Source of the DNA: [Clostridium] scindens ATCC 35704
Lineage (GTDB): Bacteria > Bacillota > Clostridia > Lachnospirales > Lachnospiraceae
Direction: 5' to 3'
Assembly: GCF_004295125.1 (NCBI RefSeq)
Contig: NZ_CP036170.1
Coordinates: 2,668,501-2,732,500 of the forward strand
DNA length: 64,000 nt
Below are positions 28,501 to 36,558 of this stretch, piece after piece (position 1 is the stretch's first letter; each line of letters begins with the position of its first letter). The position numbers and the translations under genes were made by a program. The notes beneath the pieces are model-generated. The model saw only the letters and a list, made by a program, of their open reading frames with translations. It did not search any database and was not told the DNA's origin.

Positions 28501-28771
28501 GTCAGGAGGGGTGAAGGCCAATGCGGTCAATAAGATCGAGCAGGAGTCCCCGAACCTTATGGATCTGATTCTGGGACATAAGATTGATCTTGTCATAGAC
28601 ACGCCGCCTCAGGGAGCAGACCGTTCCAGGGATGGATTCGTTATCCGCAGAAATGCCATTGAGACCGGCGTCAATGTGCTTACGGCCATCGATACGGCAA
28701 AGGCTTTGATCACCAGCCTGGAGAACACGGATATTAAGAAACTGACGTTGATCGATATCGCCAGGATATAA
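25574..28771 (+). CDS. carB: Carbamoyl-phosphate synthase large subunit
   Basis: A 1065-residue enzyme of the usual length with two homologous ATP-grasp halves, beginning GSGPIIIGQAAEFDYAGTQ (residues about 15-33) and GSGPIRIGQGIEFDFCSVH (about 560), each with a GGSGGGIA / GGQGMQIA nucleotide loop. The C-terminal MGS-like allosteric domain starts near residue 935. It makes carbamoyl phosphate from bicarbonate, ATP and the ammonia channelled from CarA. It ends at a terminator at 28793-28856. Confidence 0.97.
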   Translation: MPRNKEIKKVLVIGSGPIIIGQAAEFDYAGTQACRSLKEEGLEVVLLNSNPATIMTDKDIADRVYIEPLTVEVVEQLVLKEKPDSVLPTLGGQAALNLAMELEENGFLRRNNVRLIGTTSETIKKAEDRLEFKTTMEKIGEPCAASLVVESVEEGIEFAEKIGYPVVLRPAYTLGGSGGGIAGDRVQLVEILENGLRLSRVGQVLVERCIAGWKEIEYEVMRDGNGNCITVCNMENLDPVGVHTGDSIVVAPSQTLGDKEYQMLRTSALNIISELNITGGCNVQYALHPETFEYCVIEVNPRVSRSSALASKATGYPIAKVAAKIALGYTLDEIRNAVTRKTYASFEPMLDYCVVKIPRLPFDKFISAKRTLSTQMKATGEVMSICDNFEGALMKAIRSLEQHVDSLMSYDFTQLTDEELQEELAVVDDRRIWKIAEAIRRGMGYEEIHYITKIDKWFIDKIAILVEMEQKLQNSSLNAETLREAKRLEFPDSVIARLTGNTERQIHDMRLEYGITASYKMVDTCAAEFAAETPYYYSVFGSENEAVQTSGRKKVLVLGSGPIRIGQGIEFDFCSVHCTWAFAKEGYETIIVNNNPETVSTDFDIADKLYFEPLTPEDVESIVDLEQPDGAVVQFGGQTAIKLTEALMKMGVPILGTSAENVDAAEDRELFDEILEQCQIPRPTGGTVFTAEEAKEVAGRLGYPVLVRPSYVLGGQGMQIAINDHDIDEFIGIINRIAQDHPILVDKYLQGKEIEVDAVCDGEDILIPGIMEHIERAGIHSGDSISVYPAQSITEKTKRTIEDYTKKLARSLHVIGLINIQFIVCGEDVYVIEVNPRSSRTVPYISKVTGIPIVPLATKVIIGHKIRELGYEPGLQPEADYFAVKMPVFSFEKIRGADISLGPEMKSTGECLGIARTFDEALYKAFLGAGIKLPKHKNMILTVRDEDKEEAVEIGRRFERIGYRIFATRGTAEALKSGGVKANAVNKIEQESPNLMDLILGHKIDLVIDTPPQGADRSRDGFVIRRNAIETGVNVLTAIDTAKALITSLENTDIKKLTLIDIARI

Positions 28772-28792
28772 AGATAAAAGAACCAGAGTCTC

Positions 28793-28856
28793 AAAAACTC
28801 TCTTTCAGAGAAACAAGCGATATGACAGGCTTGCTTTCCTGGAAGAGAGTTTTTTT
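28793..28856 (+). terminator. Branched intrinsic terminator after carB
   Basis: AAAAACTCTCTT (28793-28804) pairs with AAGAGAGTTTTT (28843-28854), followed by more Ts. The interior contains a second small hairpin, CAAGC with GCTTG. Confidence 0.75.
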
Positions 28857-28936
28857 AAATATTTTGCAGATGATCTGATCATTTTGCTTTCCTCACCCGT
28901 TATCTATATAGGGGACGCCCTTAAGGAGGATTGGTT

Positions 28937-29455
28937 TTGACGCGCGAAAATGAACTGTTACGGAAAATTGAAAAAGGCGATGCATCATGCTGGGAAGAAC
29001 TGGCGGCCATGTACTACGACGACATCCTCCGCTACTGCCTGTACCATACCAGGGATCGGGAAACGGCAGAAGATGCCGTGCAGGAGACGTTTCTTAAGGT
29101 GATCCGCTATTTCCCGAGATATAAGAATAAGGGGAAGTTCCGGGCATTCCTATATAAGGTGGCTTCCAATACCTGTGTGGACACGTGGAGGCAGAGCAGG
29201 GAAATGCATCTGACGGAACAGATCGAATATCAGGAGGCAGGGTTTGCGTATTCTGAATCCGAGGAAGGGTTCCGGCAGATCGTGGAGACGCTGCCCGAAG
29301 ACCAGAGGGAAGTCATATACCTGCGTTTTGCCCATGATCTTACCTTGCGGGAGACCTCCAAAGTATTGGGAATCCCGATGCGAACCGTCCAATCCCGGCA
29401 AAGAGCTGGATTAAAAAAGATTGAAGAAAAGATCGGAAAGGAGGAAGCACGTTGA
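28937..29455 (+). CDS. ECF-type RNA polymerase sigma factor
   Basis: A 172-residue sigma-70-family protein with region 2 (AEDAVQETFLKVIRYFPRY...GKFRAFLYKVASNTCVDTWR) and region 4 (LPEDQREVIYLRFAHDLTLR followed by ETSKVLGIPMRTVQSR). The likely start is TTG at 28937, 6 bases after AAGGAGGA; TTG at 28931 touches the ribosome site. The next gene overlaps it (TTGA). Such sigma factors usually control the genes they sit with, here probably the membrane protein and, before IS insertion, the ABC exporter. Confidence 0.9.
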   Translation: MTRENELLRKIEKGDASCWEELAAMYYDDILRYCLYHTRDRETAEDAVQETFLKVIRYFPRYKNKGKFRAFLYKVASNTCVDTWRQSREMHLTEQIEYQEAGFAYSESEEGFRQIVETLPEDQREVIYLRFAHDLTLRETSKVLGIPMRTVQSRQRAGLKKIEEKIGKEEAR

Positions 29456-30246
29456 GAAAAGCGTTAGAAAAAGAACTGGCTGCAGCGCTGAAAGCAAAAC
29501 TTCCAGAGAATACAAACGAGCATAAAGAGCAGATGCTGGAATCCATCCGGCGGATGCAGGCGCTGGATCAGAGAGGAAGAAAGATAGGGTTTGTAAGATT
29601 CCTCCTTCGGCAGGTCCTATTTTTAGGAAAAAGGCTCTGGGCGATGCAGGGACTTATGGCAATGGCAGTATTTGCAGTCTTATACAGTACGCTGGACGGG
29701 AATCTTTCGTATCTTGGAATCCGTCATATCCCGGCCATGCTGGGAGGGCTGGCGGTATCTCAGATCATGATGGCGGTTCCGTTCATGCAACGATCATTCC
29801 AGTACCGCATGTATGAGATTGAAGCGTCTACCAGGCTGTCCTATACAAGCCTTATCATGGCTAATATGATCCTGATGGCGGCAGGCAGCATGGCCGTATT
29901 TTCCATCTGTGCCGCGCTGATCGCGAATGGTCTGAAAATGTCAGGCATGGATATGGCGCTGTATTTCCTTCTTCCATTTCTTGTGGCAGGCAGCGGATGC
30001 TTCTGGATACTGAATAGAAGTGGAAAGTCAGGGAATCAGGATGTGGGGACCGGAATCTGCGAAGGATACTGTGCGGGCCTTATGGTGGCATTGCTGCTTC
30101 TAGCCAAGGCGATGCCCCAGGTCTACGAAACGATGGCCGCGTGGCGCATAGCCATACTGATCATGCTGCCGGCGGCAGCCGTATCCGTATACTGTATTAT
30201 CAGACAATCCTCGCCAGAAAGACTAACTATTAAAAGTCAAGTCTAA
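29452..30246 (+). CDS. Membrane protein, possible sigma regulator
   Basis: A 264-residue protein with a charged cytoplasmic N-terminus of about 60 residues followed by about six hydrophobic segments. It has no motif I recognise. It starts at TTG 29452 overlapping the sigma-factor stop (TTGA) with GGAGGAA just upstream, so the two are translationally coupled, as sigma/anti-sigma pairs often are. An anti-sigma or membrane stress-sensor role is an inference from this arrangement only. Its 3' end lies about 60-120 bases from the IS110 element. Confidence 0.6.
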   Translation: MRKALEKELAAALKAKLPENTNEHKEQMLESIRRMQALDQRGRKIGFVRFLLRQVLFLGKRLWAMQGLMAMAVFAVLYSTLDGNLSYLGIRHIPAMLGGLAVSQIMMAVPFMQRSFQYRMYEIEASTRLSYTSLIMANMILMAAGSMAVFSICAALIANGLKMSGMDMALYFLLPFLVAGSGCFWILNRSGKSGNQDVGTGICEGYCAGLMVALLLLAKAMPQVYETMAAWRIAILIMLPAAAVSVYCIIRQSSPERLTIKSQV

Positions 30247-30366
30247 AATGAAAGTTTTATGAATGAATTGCAGAAATGCATTTCAGATATTTTTGAACCT
30301 TGAAAACTGCATGACAACAAGAGCATCTTTACAGGTGCTCTAAAAGGAGATATTTACAGAAAAGAA

Positions 30367-31545
30367 TTAAGTTGTTGGAAGGTATGCTTGTCCTGATTTT
30401 TCCAGTGCAAAAATCAATCGCACAAGTTTCTTGGAGGTATGAGATAATGCAACATTATAATGCTTGCCTTCTGAACGTTTCTTTTCTAGATATACACGAA
30501 AGGATTCATCCCACTGGCAGACATATTTTGTGGCATTGTAAAGGGCATACCGAAGGTATCTGGAACCTCGTTTCTCCATATGGGAATAACAGTTATCTAA
30601 CTGTCCCGATTGATAAGTGGAGGGAGACATTCCTGCATATGCGAGTATCTTATCTGCGGAATCAAAACGAGAGAAATCCCCAATCTCAGCAATGATCATT
30701 GCGCCCATCCGGTAACTGATACCAGGAATGGTAAGGATGGGAGAATGGATCTCTTCATCCATGATTCGTTTGATGGCTGCTTCGATTTCATTAATCTCAA
30801 TCGTTAATTCCTGAATGAGCTTGATGGTGTGTTTTAGTTCCAAAGACTTTGCAGGCATATGAGAACCGATAGAACCTCTTGCAGCGTCACGAAACATGAC
30901 AGCAGTATCTTTCCCATATCTGCCTTTAGAACTTTCAGAGAGCAGGTTGGAAAGCCTTGTGAGGTGTGCGTTTGCAACAGCATCTGCACTTGGAAATTCA
31001 GAAAGTAAAGCATAAATGGATGCCATATGAAGCGTAGGAACGAGTTTTTCCAGTTCTGGGAAAAGAATACACACAAGTCTTGAAACAGAACTTTTCAGCT
31101 TTGCCCGTTCTTTGACTTTATCAAAACGATAACGAGTGAGTGACTTTAGCTCCTCATTGTGGTAAGATGTGTTTGAGTAGGACTTTAAGTTCATGTCAGA
31201 CATCATCATAGTAGCAATGGTACGGGAATCAACTTTATCCGTTTTCGTCTTTCTAAGGCTGAGACTTTTTCTGTAAAGATTCGTATGTAACGGATTGATA
31301 ACATAGGTCGGCAAACCTTTATCAAGAAGAAATCCCAGAAGATTGTAACTGTAGTGTCCGGTGGCTTCCAGTCCTACTTTTACTTTGTTTAAATCATCTG
31401 ATACGGATGAGATTCTTTCAAATAAGGTTTCAAAACCTTCGCGATTATTAGAGATGGTAAAGGGCTTAAATAATACTTCGCCATCTGAGTTCGTAATAAA
31501 GCAGTCGTGCTTATCTTTGGCAACGTCAATTCCAACGTAAATCAT
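30367..31545 (-). CDS. IS110-family DEDD transposase
   Basis: A 392-residue recombinase. The N-terminal RuvC-like DEDD domain begins MIYVGIDVAKDKHDCFI (Asp7), and the C-terminal Transposase_20 domain contains ILTIPGISYRMGAMIIAEIG and AYAGMSPSTYQSGQ with the serine used in the family's chemistry. ATG at 31545 is preceded by AAAGGAGA (31552-31559); a longer in-frame start 14 codons upstream lacks a site. No stop or frameshift is visible, so it may be active. IS110 enzymes use a bridge RNA from the element's non-coding end to choose targets. Confidence 0.93.
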   Translation of the reverse strand: MIYVGIDVAKDKHDCFITNSDGEVLFKPFTISNNREGFETLFERISSVSDDLNKVKVGLEATGHYSYNLLGFLLDKGLPTYVINPLHTNLYRKSLSLRKTKTDKVDSRTIATMMMSDMNLKSYSNTSYHNEELKSLTRYRFDKVKERAKLKSSVSRLVCILFPELEKLVPTLHMASIYALLSEFPSADAVANAHLTRLSNLLSESSKGRYGKDTAVMFRDAARGSIGSHMPAKSLELKHTIKLIQELTIEINEIEAAIKRIMDEEIHSPILTIPGISYRMGAMIIAEIGDFSRFDSADKILAYAGMSPSTYQSGQLDNCYSHMEKRGSRYLRYALYNATKYVCQWDESFRVYLEKKRSEGKHYNVALSHTSKKLVRLIFALEKSGQAYLPTT

Positions 31546-31599
31546 AAGAAATCTCCTTTGAATAAATTTGATACTGTTTAGAGCCACAGGTACTCCTTG

Positions 31600-31740
31600 C
31601 GATTGTAACCTCGTTCTAAATAAACCGTCATGCGGTATCTAACTGATTAACAACTATACAAAGAGACTGTGGTTGTAGCCTTTCTGAAACCATCAAGTGG
31701 TAGGAGTGATTAAACAATCCACAGTATCTCCAACAGTATA
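31600..31740 (-). ncRNA. Candidate bridge RNA region of the IS110 element
   Basis: The non-coding end upstream of the transposase holds a long-range stem: GAGACTGTGGTTGT (31663-31676) pairs with ACAATCCACAGTATCTC (31714-31730, a few mismatches), enclosing about 37 bases, plus a small ACCG/CGGT hairpin at 31624-31636. Large internal loops inside a stem in this position are what IS110 bridge RNAs look like. Boundaries and loops are not resolved by eye; the RNA strand is inferred to be that of the transposase. Confidence 0.5.
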
Positions 31741-31799
31741 GCATACAGTCCTTGGAGAGGGACTATAAACACTACTACTTTATAATACGAGGAGTGCTT

Positions 31800-32687
31800 A
31801 TGAAATTAGAAATCTGTGATATTACAAAGCAATACAAAGACAAGCGGGCAGTGGATCATGTATCCCTGACGCTGACGCCCGGCATATGGGGGCTTTTGGG
31901 AGCCAATGGCGCAGGAAAGACCACCCTTATGCGTATGATAGCAGGAATCCAAAAGCCTACATCGGGATGTGTCCGGTATGATGGCATTGAGATTGGAACG
32001 TTAAAGGAATCCTACCGGGATGTCTTTGGATACCTGCCGCAGGAGTTTGGATTCTATCCGGGCTTCCATGTGTGGGAGTATCTGGAATATATCGCGGCCC
32101 TCAAAGGCCTTGGAAAGGCGGAGACAAAGAAGAAGATTGAAGCGCTTCTGGAAATGCTGTCGCTTCAGGAGGTAAGAAAGAAGCAGATATCCAAACTGTC
32201 CGGAGGAATGAAGCGCAGGGTTGGAATTGCGCAGGCAATGCTCAATGATCCGGAAGTGCTGATCTTAGATGAGCCTACCAGCGGGCTGGATCCAGGAGAG
32301 AGAGTCCGGTTCCGCAACCTTCTCTCAGAATTTGCCAGGGGCAGGATCGTACTGATATCCACGCATATCGTCTCAGATGTGGAATATATTGCTACCTGCA
32401 ATGCAATCATGAAAGAAGGGAGGATCATTGCCACTGGGAAGACGGAAAAACTGGTACGGGAAGTGGACGGGAAGGTATGGAATGCCCAGATCGATCCCAG
32501 GGAACTTGCGGCTTTTGAACAGCGGGTGCCAATTTTGAATGTCTATAATAAGGAGGATGGAGACTTGCAGGTCCGCTATCTGGCGGATACGGCTGTTATA
32601 CCAGGCTCGATAAAAACGGAGCCCCGAATGGAAGACTTATATCTGTGGCTGTTCCCGGAACATGCAAGAGAGGAGGAAGTAATATGA
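31800..32687 (+). CDS. ABC exporter ATP-binding protein
   Basis: A 295-residue ATPase of the ABC-2 drug/peptide exporter type: Walker A GANGAGKTT, Q-loop YLPQEFGFYPG, signature LSGGMKRRVGIAQAML, Walker B VLILDEPTSGLDPGER and switch His in LISTHIV. ATG 31800 follows GAGGAGTG; the in-frame extension upstream lies in IS sequence. It overlaps the permease gene by ATGA. The IS110 element lies directly upstream; a TATAAT at 31781-31786 might restore expression but no good -35 is seen. Confidence 0.9.
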   Translation: MKLEICDITKQYKDKRAVDHVSLTLTPGIWGLLGANGAGKTTLMRMIAGIQKPTSGCVRYDGIEIGTLKESYRDVFGYLPQEFGFYPGFHVWEYLEYIAALKGLGKAETKKKIEALLEMLSLQEVRKKQISKLSGGMKRRVGIAQAMLNDPEVLILDEPTSGLDPGERVRFRNLLSEFARGRIVLISTHIVSDVEYIATCNAIMKEGRIIATGKTEKLVREVDGKVWNAQIDPRELAAFEQRVPILNVYNKEDGDLQVRYLADTAVIPGSIKTEPRMEDLYLWLFPEHAREEEVI

Positions 32688-33919
32688 GACTGTTATGCTT
32701 AGAACTAAAGAGGCTTGTAAAGACCCGCTCAACCTGGATGCTTCTTGCTGCCGCCTTAATCCTGTCAGCGGTATTGGCATATTTTCCCATATCTTTCGTG
32801 ACTTCCTATAAGACAGATGCAAGGGGGAATACGGTGAAACTTACGGGGATAGAAGCAATCCAGAATAAGAAGGAGCAGGAGCAGGCCATAGCCGGATTGA
32901 TAACGGAGGAAAAGGTGGCAAAGGCAGTCAAGGACTTTCGGGAATGTTATCAGGAATATGGAAGCGCTTTTCCTCCGGAGGTTCCGATGGAGGTGTATAA
33001 TGAGAAGATAGCGCCCCAGTATCCGGTTCTGGAACGGGCAGCCAGGGTGCTTGCAGATTCTCAGGTGTACGTGGATACCATGACGGACGCGGATATTTCT
33101 CCCGAAGATGTCGCTGGGTTTTATGAAAAATACCGGGAACGTTTGAAACAGATGGGAAAGGATGAGAAAGAGCAGGAAGAAATTGAAAGGCTCAGCGCGG
33201 ATATTGAGACGCCGTTTACCTATGTGCCGGGGTTTTCCGCGGAATCCTATGATTATCTGGTCTTGTATCTGTTTCTTTTGATGTTTATCTTCGCGGTTAT
33301 CGCAGCGCCTGTGTTCTGCGCGGAGTATCAGACCGGTGCTGACAGCATCCTTCGCTGCGCCAGGCATGGACGCATGCGGCTGGCTGCTACAAAGATCGGA
33401 GCCATGCTGATCATTTTTCTGGCGACGTTCGGTGCGGGAACCGCGGTCTTCCTTCTTATTACGAATCAGGCCTTCGGATGGGAAGGACTTCAAACTTCCC
33501 TGCAGATGCTGCGGTCAGCATTCGTGATGCCTCAGATGACGCTGGGAGAGGCCTGGACAACTGTCGTGCTGGCAGGCTTATGCTCCCTTCTTGCTACAGT
33601 CTGTGCTGCCCTATATTTGTCTTCCAGGTGCAGAAACGTGCAGGCTGCCATCATAGGAAGCATTGTACTGTGCATGCTGCCGACCATCATTTATATGGTG
33701 TCAAGCAGCAATGTGGCAGACATTCTAAGATGCATATTCCCATCAGGGGGAATCGGCCTGACGAATAGTTTTTTCTATGAAATGATGGGACTGCATTTTA
33801 TCCGCCTTGGCACTGGATATATCTGGACGCCGTATCTGATCATGGGCGCCGCAATCCTTGAGATTCCGCTGTTTCTGGTGTTGACCGCAGTGACTTACTG
33901 CCGTCGGGAATCCATTTAG
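32684..33919 (+). CDS. ABC-2 type transporter permease
   Basis: A 411-residue membrane protein: one N-terminal span (about residues 18-36), a long extracytoplasmic domain of about 160 residues rich in charged helices, then a block of about five spans from about residue 190 on. This matches ABC-2 permeases of the type partnered with a single ATPase. ATG 32684 overlaps the stop of the ATPase gene. The cargo is unknown; with the upstream sigma factor, an envelope-stress or peptide-resistance role is possible. Confidence 0.82.
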   Translation: MRLLCLELKRLVKTRSTWMLLAAALILSAVLAYFPISFVTSYKTDARGNTVKLTGIEAIQNKKEQEQAIAGLITEEKVAKAVKDFRECYQEYGSAFPPEVPMEVYNEKIAPQYPVLERAARVLADSQVYVDTMTDADISPEDVAGFYEKYRERLKQMGKDEKEQEEIERLSADIETPFTYVPGFSAESYDYLVLYLFLLMFIFAVIAAPVFCAEYQTGADSILRCARHGRMRLAATKIGAMLIIFLATFGAGTAVFLLITNQAFGWEGLQTSLQMLRSAFVMPQMTLGEAWTTVVLAGLCSLLATVCAALYLSSRCRNVQAAIIGSIVLCMLPTIIYMVSSSNVADILRCIFPSGGIGLTNSFFYEMMGLHFIRLGTGYIWTPYLIMGAAILEIPLFLVLTAVTYCRRESI

Positions 33920-33965
33920 ATTTGACAGAAATGTGAAGATATGTTACGATACCCACCGTTGCAAA

Positions 33966-33991
33966 TGTAACAAATTTGTAATAATTGTAAT
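33966..33991 (+). promoter_or_regulatory. WalR-like box upstream of cell-wall hydrolase
   Basis: TGTAAC (33966-33971), five bases, TGTAAT (33977-33982) exactly fits the published WalR/YycF pattern TGTWAH-N5-TGTWAH; a third TGTAAT follows at 33986-33991. It lies about 75-100 bases before a SleB-type hydrolase gene, the classic kind of WalR target. Confidence 0.65.
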
Positions 33992-34063
33992 AAAGTTGAA
34001 ATTTTTGAATATACTTTATTAAGACAATGTTCATGCATTGCAATAATAGGAGGGTATAAATTT

Positions 34064-34702
34064 ATGATAAAAAATAAGAGACTGAGTTCGATGTTCGCGC
34101 TGTTTTCAGCCTGTTCATTGATGACAGTAGGATTTACCAGTCAGGCAGCCTCTTTACAGCCGGAAGTAAAGACTGCGGTAAGTACGAAGGAGAATATAGC
34201 GTCTGAAATACAATTGAATGCCTTGCAGGCAGTTCCGGCCAATATAGTAACAAGTGCCAATTCGGCAGTAGACGAAGAAGTGAAAAGAGCCGCCGAGGAG
34301 GCGGCAAGAAGAGAGCAGGAGGCAAGAGAGCAGGCAGAGCGGGAGGCCGAGGCTAAAAGAGCCGCAGTTCTTAAGCAAAGCCAGACGCTTCTTGCGTCCA
34401 TCATATTCTGCGAGGCCGGAAACCAGCCTTATGAGGGACAGGTAGCCGTAGGAGCGGTGGTTATGAACCGCGTAAACAGCGGCATCTATCCGAACAGCAT
34501 AGAGGAAGTCATCTACCAGCCCGGCCAGTTTGGCCCGGTGTCCACAGGATGGCTGGACAAAGTCAGAAGTTCCGGCGGCTATACCGATTCGGCCATGCAG
34601 GCGGCGGCAGACGCGCTGTCAGGAGCCAACCCTGTGGGCGGATGCCTGTATTTTGACCAGGGCGGCTATGGCATGAGGATTGGAGACCACTACTTCCATT
34701 GA
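34064..34702 (+). CDS. SleB/CwlJ-type cell-wall hydrolase
   Basis: A 212-residue secreted protein: signal peptide (residues 1 to about 28, ending SQAAS), a spacer, an Ala/Glu/Arg-rich coiled coil (about 68-102), and a Hydrolase_2 (SleB) domain from about residue 106 with the catalytic Glu in IIFCEAGNQPYEGQVAVGAV and VVMNRVNSGIYP. Family members are lytic transglycosylases or amidases of peptidoglycan. AGGAGGG precedes ATG 34064. The WalR-like box upstream points to a growth-linked wall-turnover role rather than a purely spore role. Confidence 0.88.
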   Translation: MIKNKRLSSMFALFSACSLMTVGFTSQAASLQPEVKTAVSTKENIASEIQLNALQAVPANIVTSANSAVDEEVKRAAEEAARREQEAREQAEREAEAKRAAVLKQSQTLLASIIFCEAGNQPYEGQVAVGAVVMNRVNSGIYPNSIEEVIYQPGQFGPVSTGWLDKVRSSGGYTDSAMQAAADALSGANPVGGCLYFDQGGYGMRIGDHYFH

Positions 34703-34703
34703 T

Positions 34704-34732
34704 TTGACAAAACCACAAGAATTGTATAGGAT
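34704..34732 (+). promoter_or_regulatory. Candidate promoter of the BceRS-like genes
   Basis: TTGACA (34704-34709), 17 bases, TAGGAT (34727-34732). It is the best promoter-like match before the response-regulator gene at 34795, but it overlaps the start of a hairpin terminator. Confidence 0.4.
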
Positions 34733-34733
34733 G

Positions 34734-34770
34734 AAAGAGCAGGGGATGTTCAGTCTTCTGCTCTTATTTT
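34734..34770 (+). terminator. Intrinsic terminator after the hydrolase gene
   Basis: AAGAGCAG (34735-34742) pairs with CTGCTCTT (34758-34765), followed by ATTTT. Confidence 0.65.
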
Positions 34771-34794
34771 AACTTGCAGGATGGAGGATAATCC

Positions 34795-35469
34795 GTGTAT
34801 AGAATATTAGTGGTTGAAGACGACATGACCATCGCAAAAGCGCTGGCATCCCATTTGCGTAAATGGGACTATGAAGTAGCATGCGTAGAAGACTTTAAGA
34901 ACGTAATGGAAATATTTGCGGAATATGATCCGCAGCTGGTGCTGCTGGACATCGTGCTGCCATTTTTTAATGGGTTTCACTGGTGCCAGGAGATCCGTCG
35001 GCTGTCAAAGGTGCCTATCATCTTTATCTCATCGGCGGGAGACAATATGAACATTGTTATGGCGATGAATATGGGCGGGGATGAATTTATTGAAAAGCCC
35101 TTTGACCTGAACGTGGTGACGGCGAAAGTCCAGGCAATGTTGAGGAGAACCTATGCATTTCATGGCTCTGCCAATATCATTGAGCATAATGGACTGCTGC
35201 TGAACCTGGGGGACGCCTCTCTTTCCTACCAGGGCGAAAAGATCGAGCTGACTAAGAATGAATTTAAGATATTCCAGACCCTGCTTGAGAACGCGGGCAA
35301 GATAGTCCCGCGGGATGATCTGATCACCCGGCTGTGGGAGAGCGACGAGTTCATTGACGAGAATACGCTAACGGTGAATATCGCGAGGCTCCGGAAGAAG
35401 CTTGGCATTGCGGGCCTGGAAGACTGGATCGTAACGAAAAAAGGAATAGGATATATGGTGCAGGCATGA
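34795..35469 (+). CDS. bceR: OmpR/BceR-family response regulator
   Basis: A 224-residue regulator: receiver domain with phosphoacceptor Asp52 (LVLLDIVLP), acidic pair near residues 9-10, and Lys in FIEKPFD, followed by an OmpR-type winged helix (LTKNEFKIFQTLLENAGKIV, DENTLTVNIARLRKKL). GTG start at 34795 behind GGAGGA. It overlaps the histidine-kinase gene by ATGA and is followed by a BceAB-type transporter, so it is the regulator of a peptide-sensing Bce module. Confidence 0.9.
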   Translation: MYRILVVEDDMTIAKALASHLRKWDYEVACVEDFKNVMEIFAEYDPQLVLLDIVLPFFNGFHWCQEIRRLSKVPIIFISSAGDNMNIVMAMNMGGDEFIEKPFDLNVVTAKVQAMLRRTYAFHGSANIIEHNGLLLNLGDASLSYQGEKIELTKNEFKIFQTLLENAGKIVPRDDLITRLWESDEFIDENTLTVNIARLRKKLGIAGLEDWIVTKKGIGYMVQA

Positions 35470-36467
35470 GATTGACAGGAAGATATATCAGGGATCATAT
35501 CAGGGGAATAGGCATGTACGCCGGGATCATGGCCATATTTGCCTTGCTATTCTATTTGTATAATATCCCAATGGATGCGCTGGAATACGCCTTGCTTCTG
35601 AGTCTATTGTGGATTCTCGGATTTGTGGCGGCGGATTTTATGAACTGCAGAAGAAAGCACAGGGAACTGTTAAGGATGAAAGGAATCCTCCAGGTAAAAC
35701 GGGAAGAATTGCCGAAGGCGGATACCCTGGCAGAATGGGACTACCAGCAGATAGTAAATGCGCTGTTTGAGAGTAGAAGCGAACTGGAGTCGGCGGCGCA
35801 GTTAAGCAGGCAGGACATGCTCGACTATTATGTGCTGTGGGCCCATCAGATCAAGACGCCGATCGCCGCCATGCGCATCCTTCTGCAGTCCCAGGACCTG
35901 ACGGAAGAAAACGAAGAAGCGGTTAAGACTTTGAAGATGGAACTATTCAAGATCGAGCAATATGTGGAGATGGTGCTGACCTATCTTCGGATGGAGTCCA
36001 TGTCCTCGGATATGGTGCTTCAATGGTATGCCGCGGACGATATCGTGAAGCAGGCAGTTAAGAAATACTCCCAGCTGTTTATCCTGAAGAAGATCGCGCT
36101 TCGGATGGATGTGCCGGAGGAGATGATCCTAACGGATGAGAAGTGGATGGCCTTTGTCGTAGAGCAGATCCTGTCCAACGCGCTGAAGTATACCAGTGAA
36201 GGCACAGTGGCCGTCTATATGAAGGAGAAGGAACTGGTCATTGAAGATACGGGCATCGGGATCCAGGAAGAGGATGTTCCACGGGTGTTTGAAAAGGGAT
36301 TTACCGGATTTAATGGACGAAGAGACAAGAAGTCTACCGGCATCGGGCTGTATCTGTGCAAGACGATTCTGGACAGGCTGGGACACGGCATCCGTATAGA
36401 GTCGAAGGTGGGGGAAGGCACAAAAGTATTCCTGTATCTTGAGAGAAATGTGCTTGACCCAGAGTAA
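35466..36467 (+). CDS. bceS: BceS-like intramembrane-sensing histidine kinase
   Basis: A 333-residue kinase with two closely spaced N-terminal spans (about residues 14-55) and almost no extracellular loop, which is the hallmark of BceS-type kinases that sense through a partner ABC transporter. His127 in WAHQIKTPIAAMR is the phosphorylation site; the ATPase domain has VEQILSNALKYT (N-box), EDTGIGIQEED and STGIGLYLCK. It overlaps the regulator gene and is co-transcribed with it. Confidence 0.92.
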   Translation: MRLTGRYIRDHIRGIGMYAGIMAIFALLFYLYNIPMDALEYALLLSLLWILGFVAADFMNCRRKHRELLRMKGILQVKREELPKADTLAEWDYQQIVNALFESRSELESAAQLSRQDMLDYYVLWAHQIKTPIAAMRILLQSQDLTEENEEAVKTLKMELFKIEQYVEMVLTYLRMESMSSDMVLQWYAADDIVKQAVKKYSQLFILKKIALRMDVPEEMILTDEKWMAFVVEQILSNALKYTSEGTVAVYMKEKELVIEDTGIGIQEEDVPRVFEKGFTGFNGRRDKKSTGIGLYLCKTILDRLGHGIRIESKVGEGTKVFLYLERNVLDPE

Positions 36468-36558
36468 GCGGCCGCCCGGCAAATCACAGAAACTGTTCCA
36501 GTCCCTGATGGTCAAGCAGGATCAATACATGCCCTTTAATGCGGAAATAGGCTCAGTT

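Larger units (their letters stand above)
30290..31760 (-). mobile_element. IS110-family insertion sequence (approximate ends)
   Basis: The element consists of the DEDD transposase gene at 30367-31545 and a structured non-coding stretch upstream of it. IS110 elements lack clear terminal inverted repeats and target duplications, so the ends are estimated; 30290 and 31760 are approximate. It is AT-richer than its neighbours and lies in opposite orientation between a sigma-factor/membrane-protein pair and an ABC exporter. Confidence 0.7.

Noticed and set aside
25654-28794. Long open frames on the minus strand opposite carB, including one of 454 codons
   Set aside because: They are antisense shadows of a fully conserved gene and have no ribosome sites or recognisable domains.
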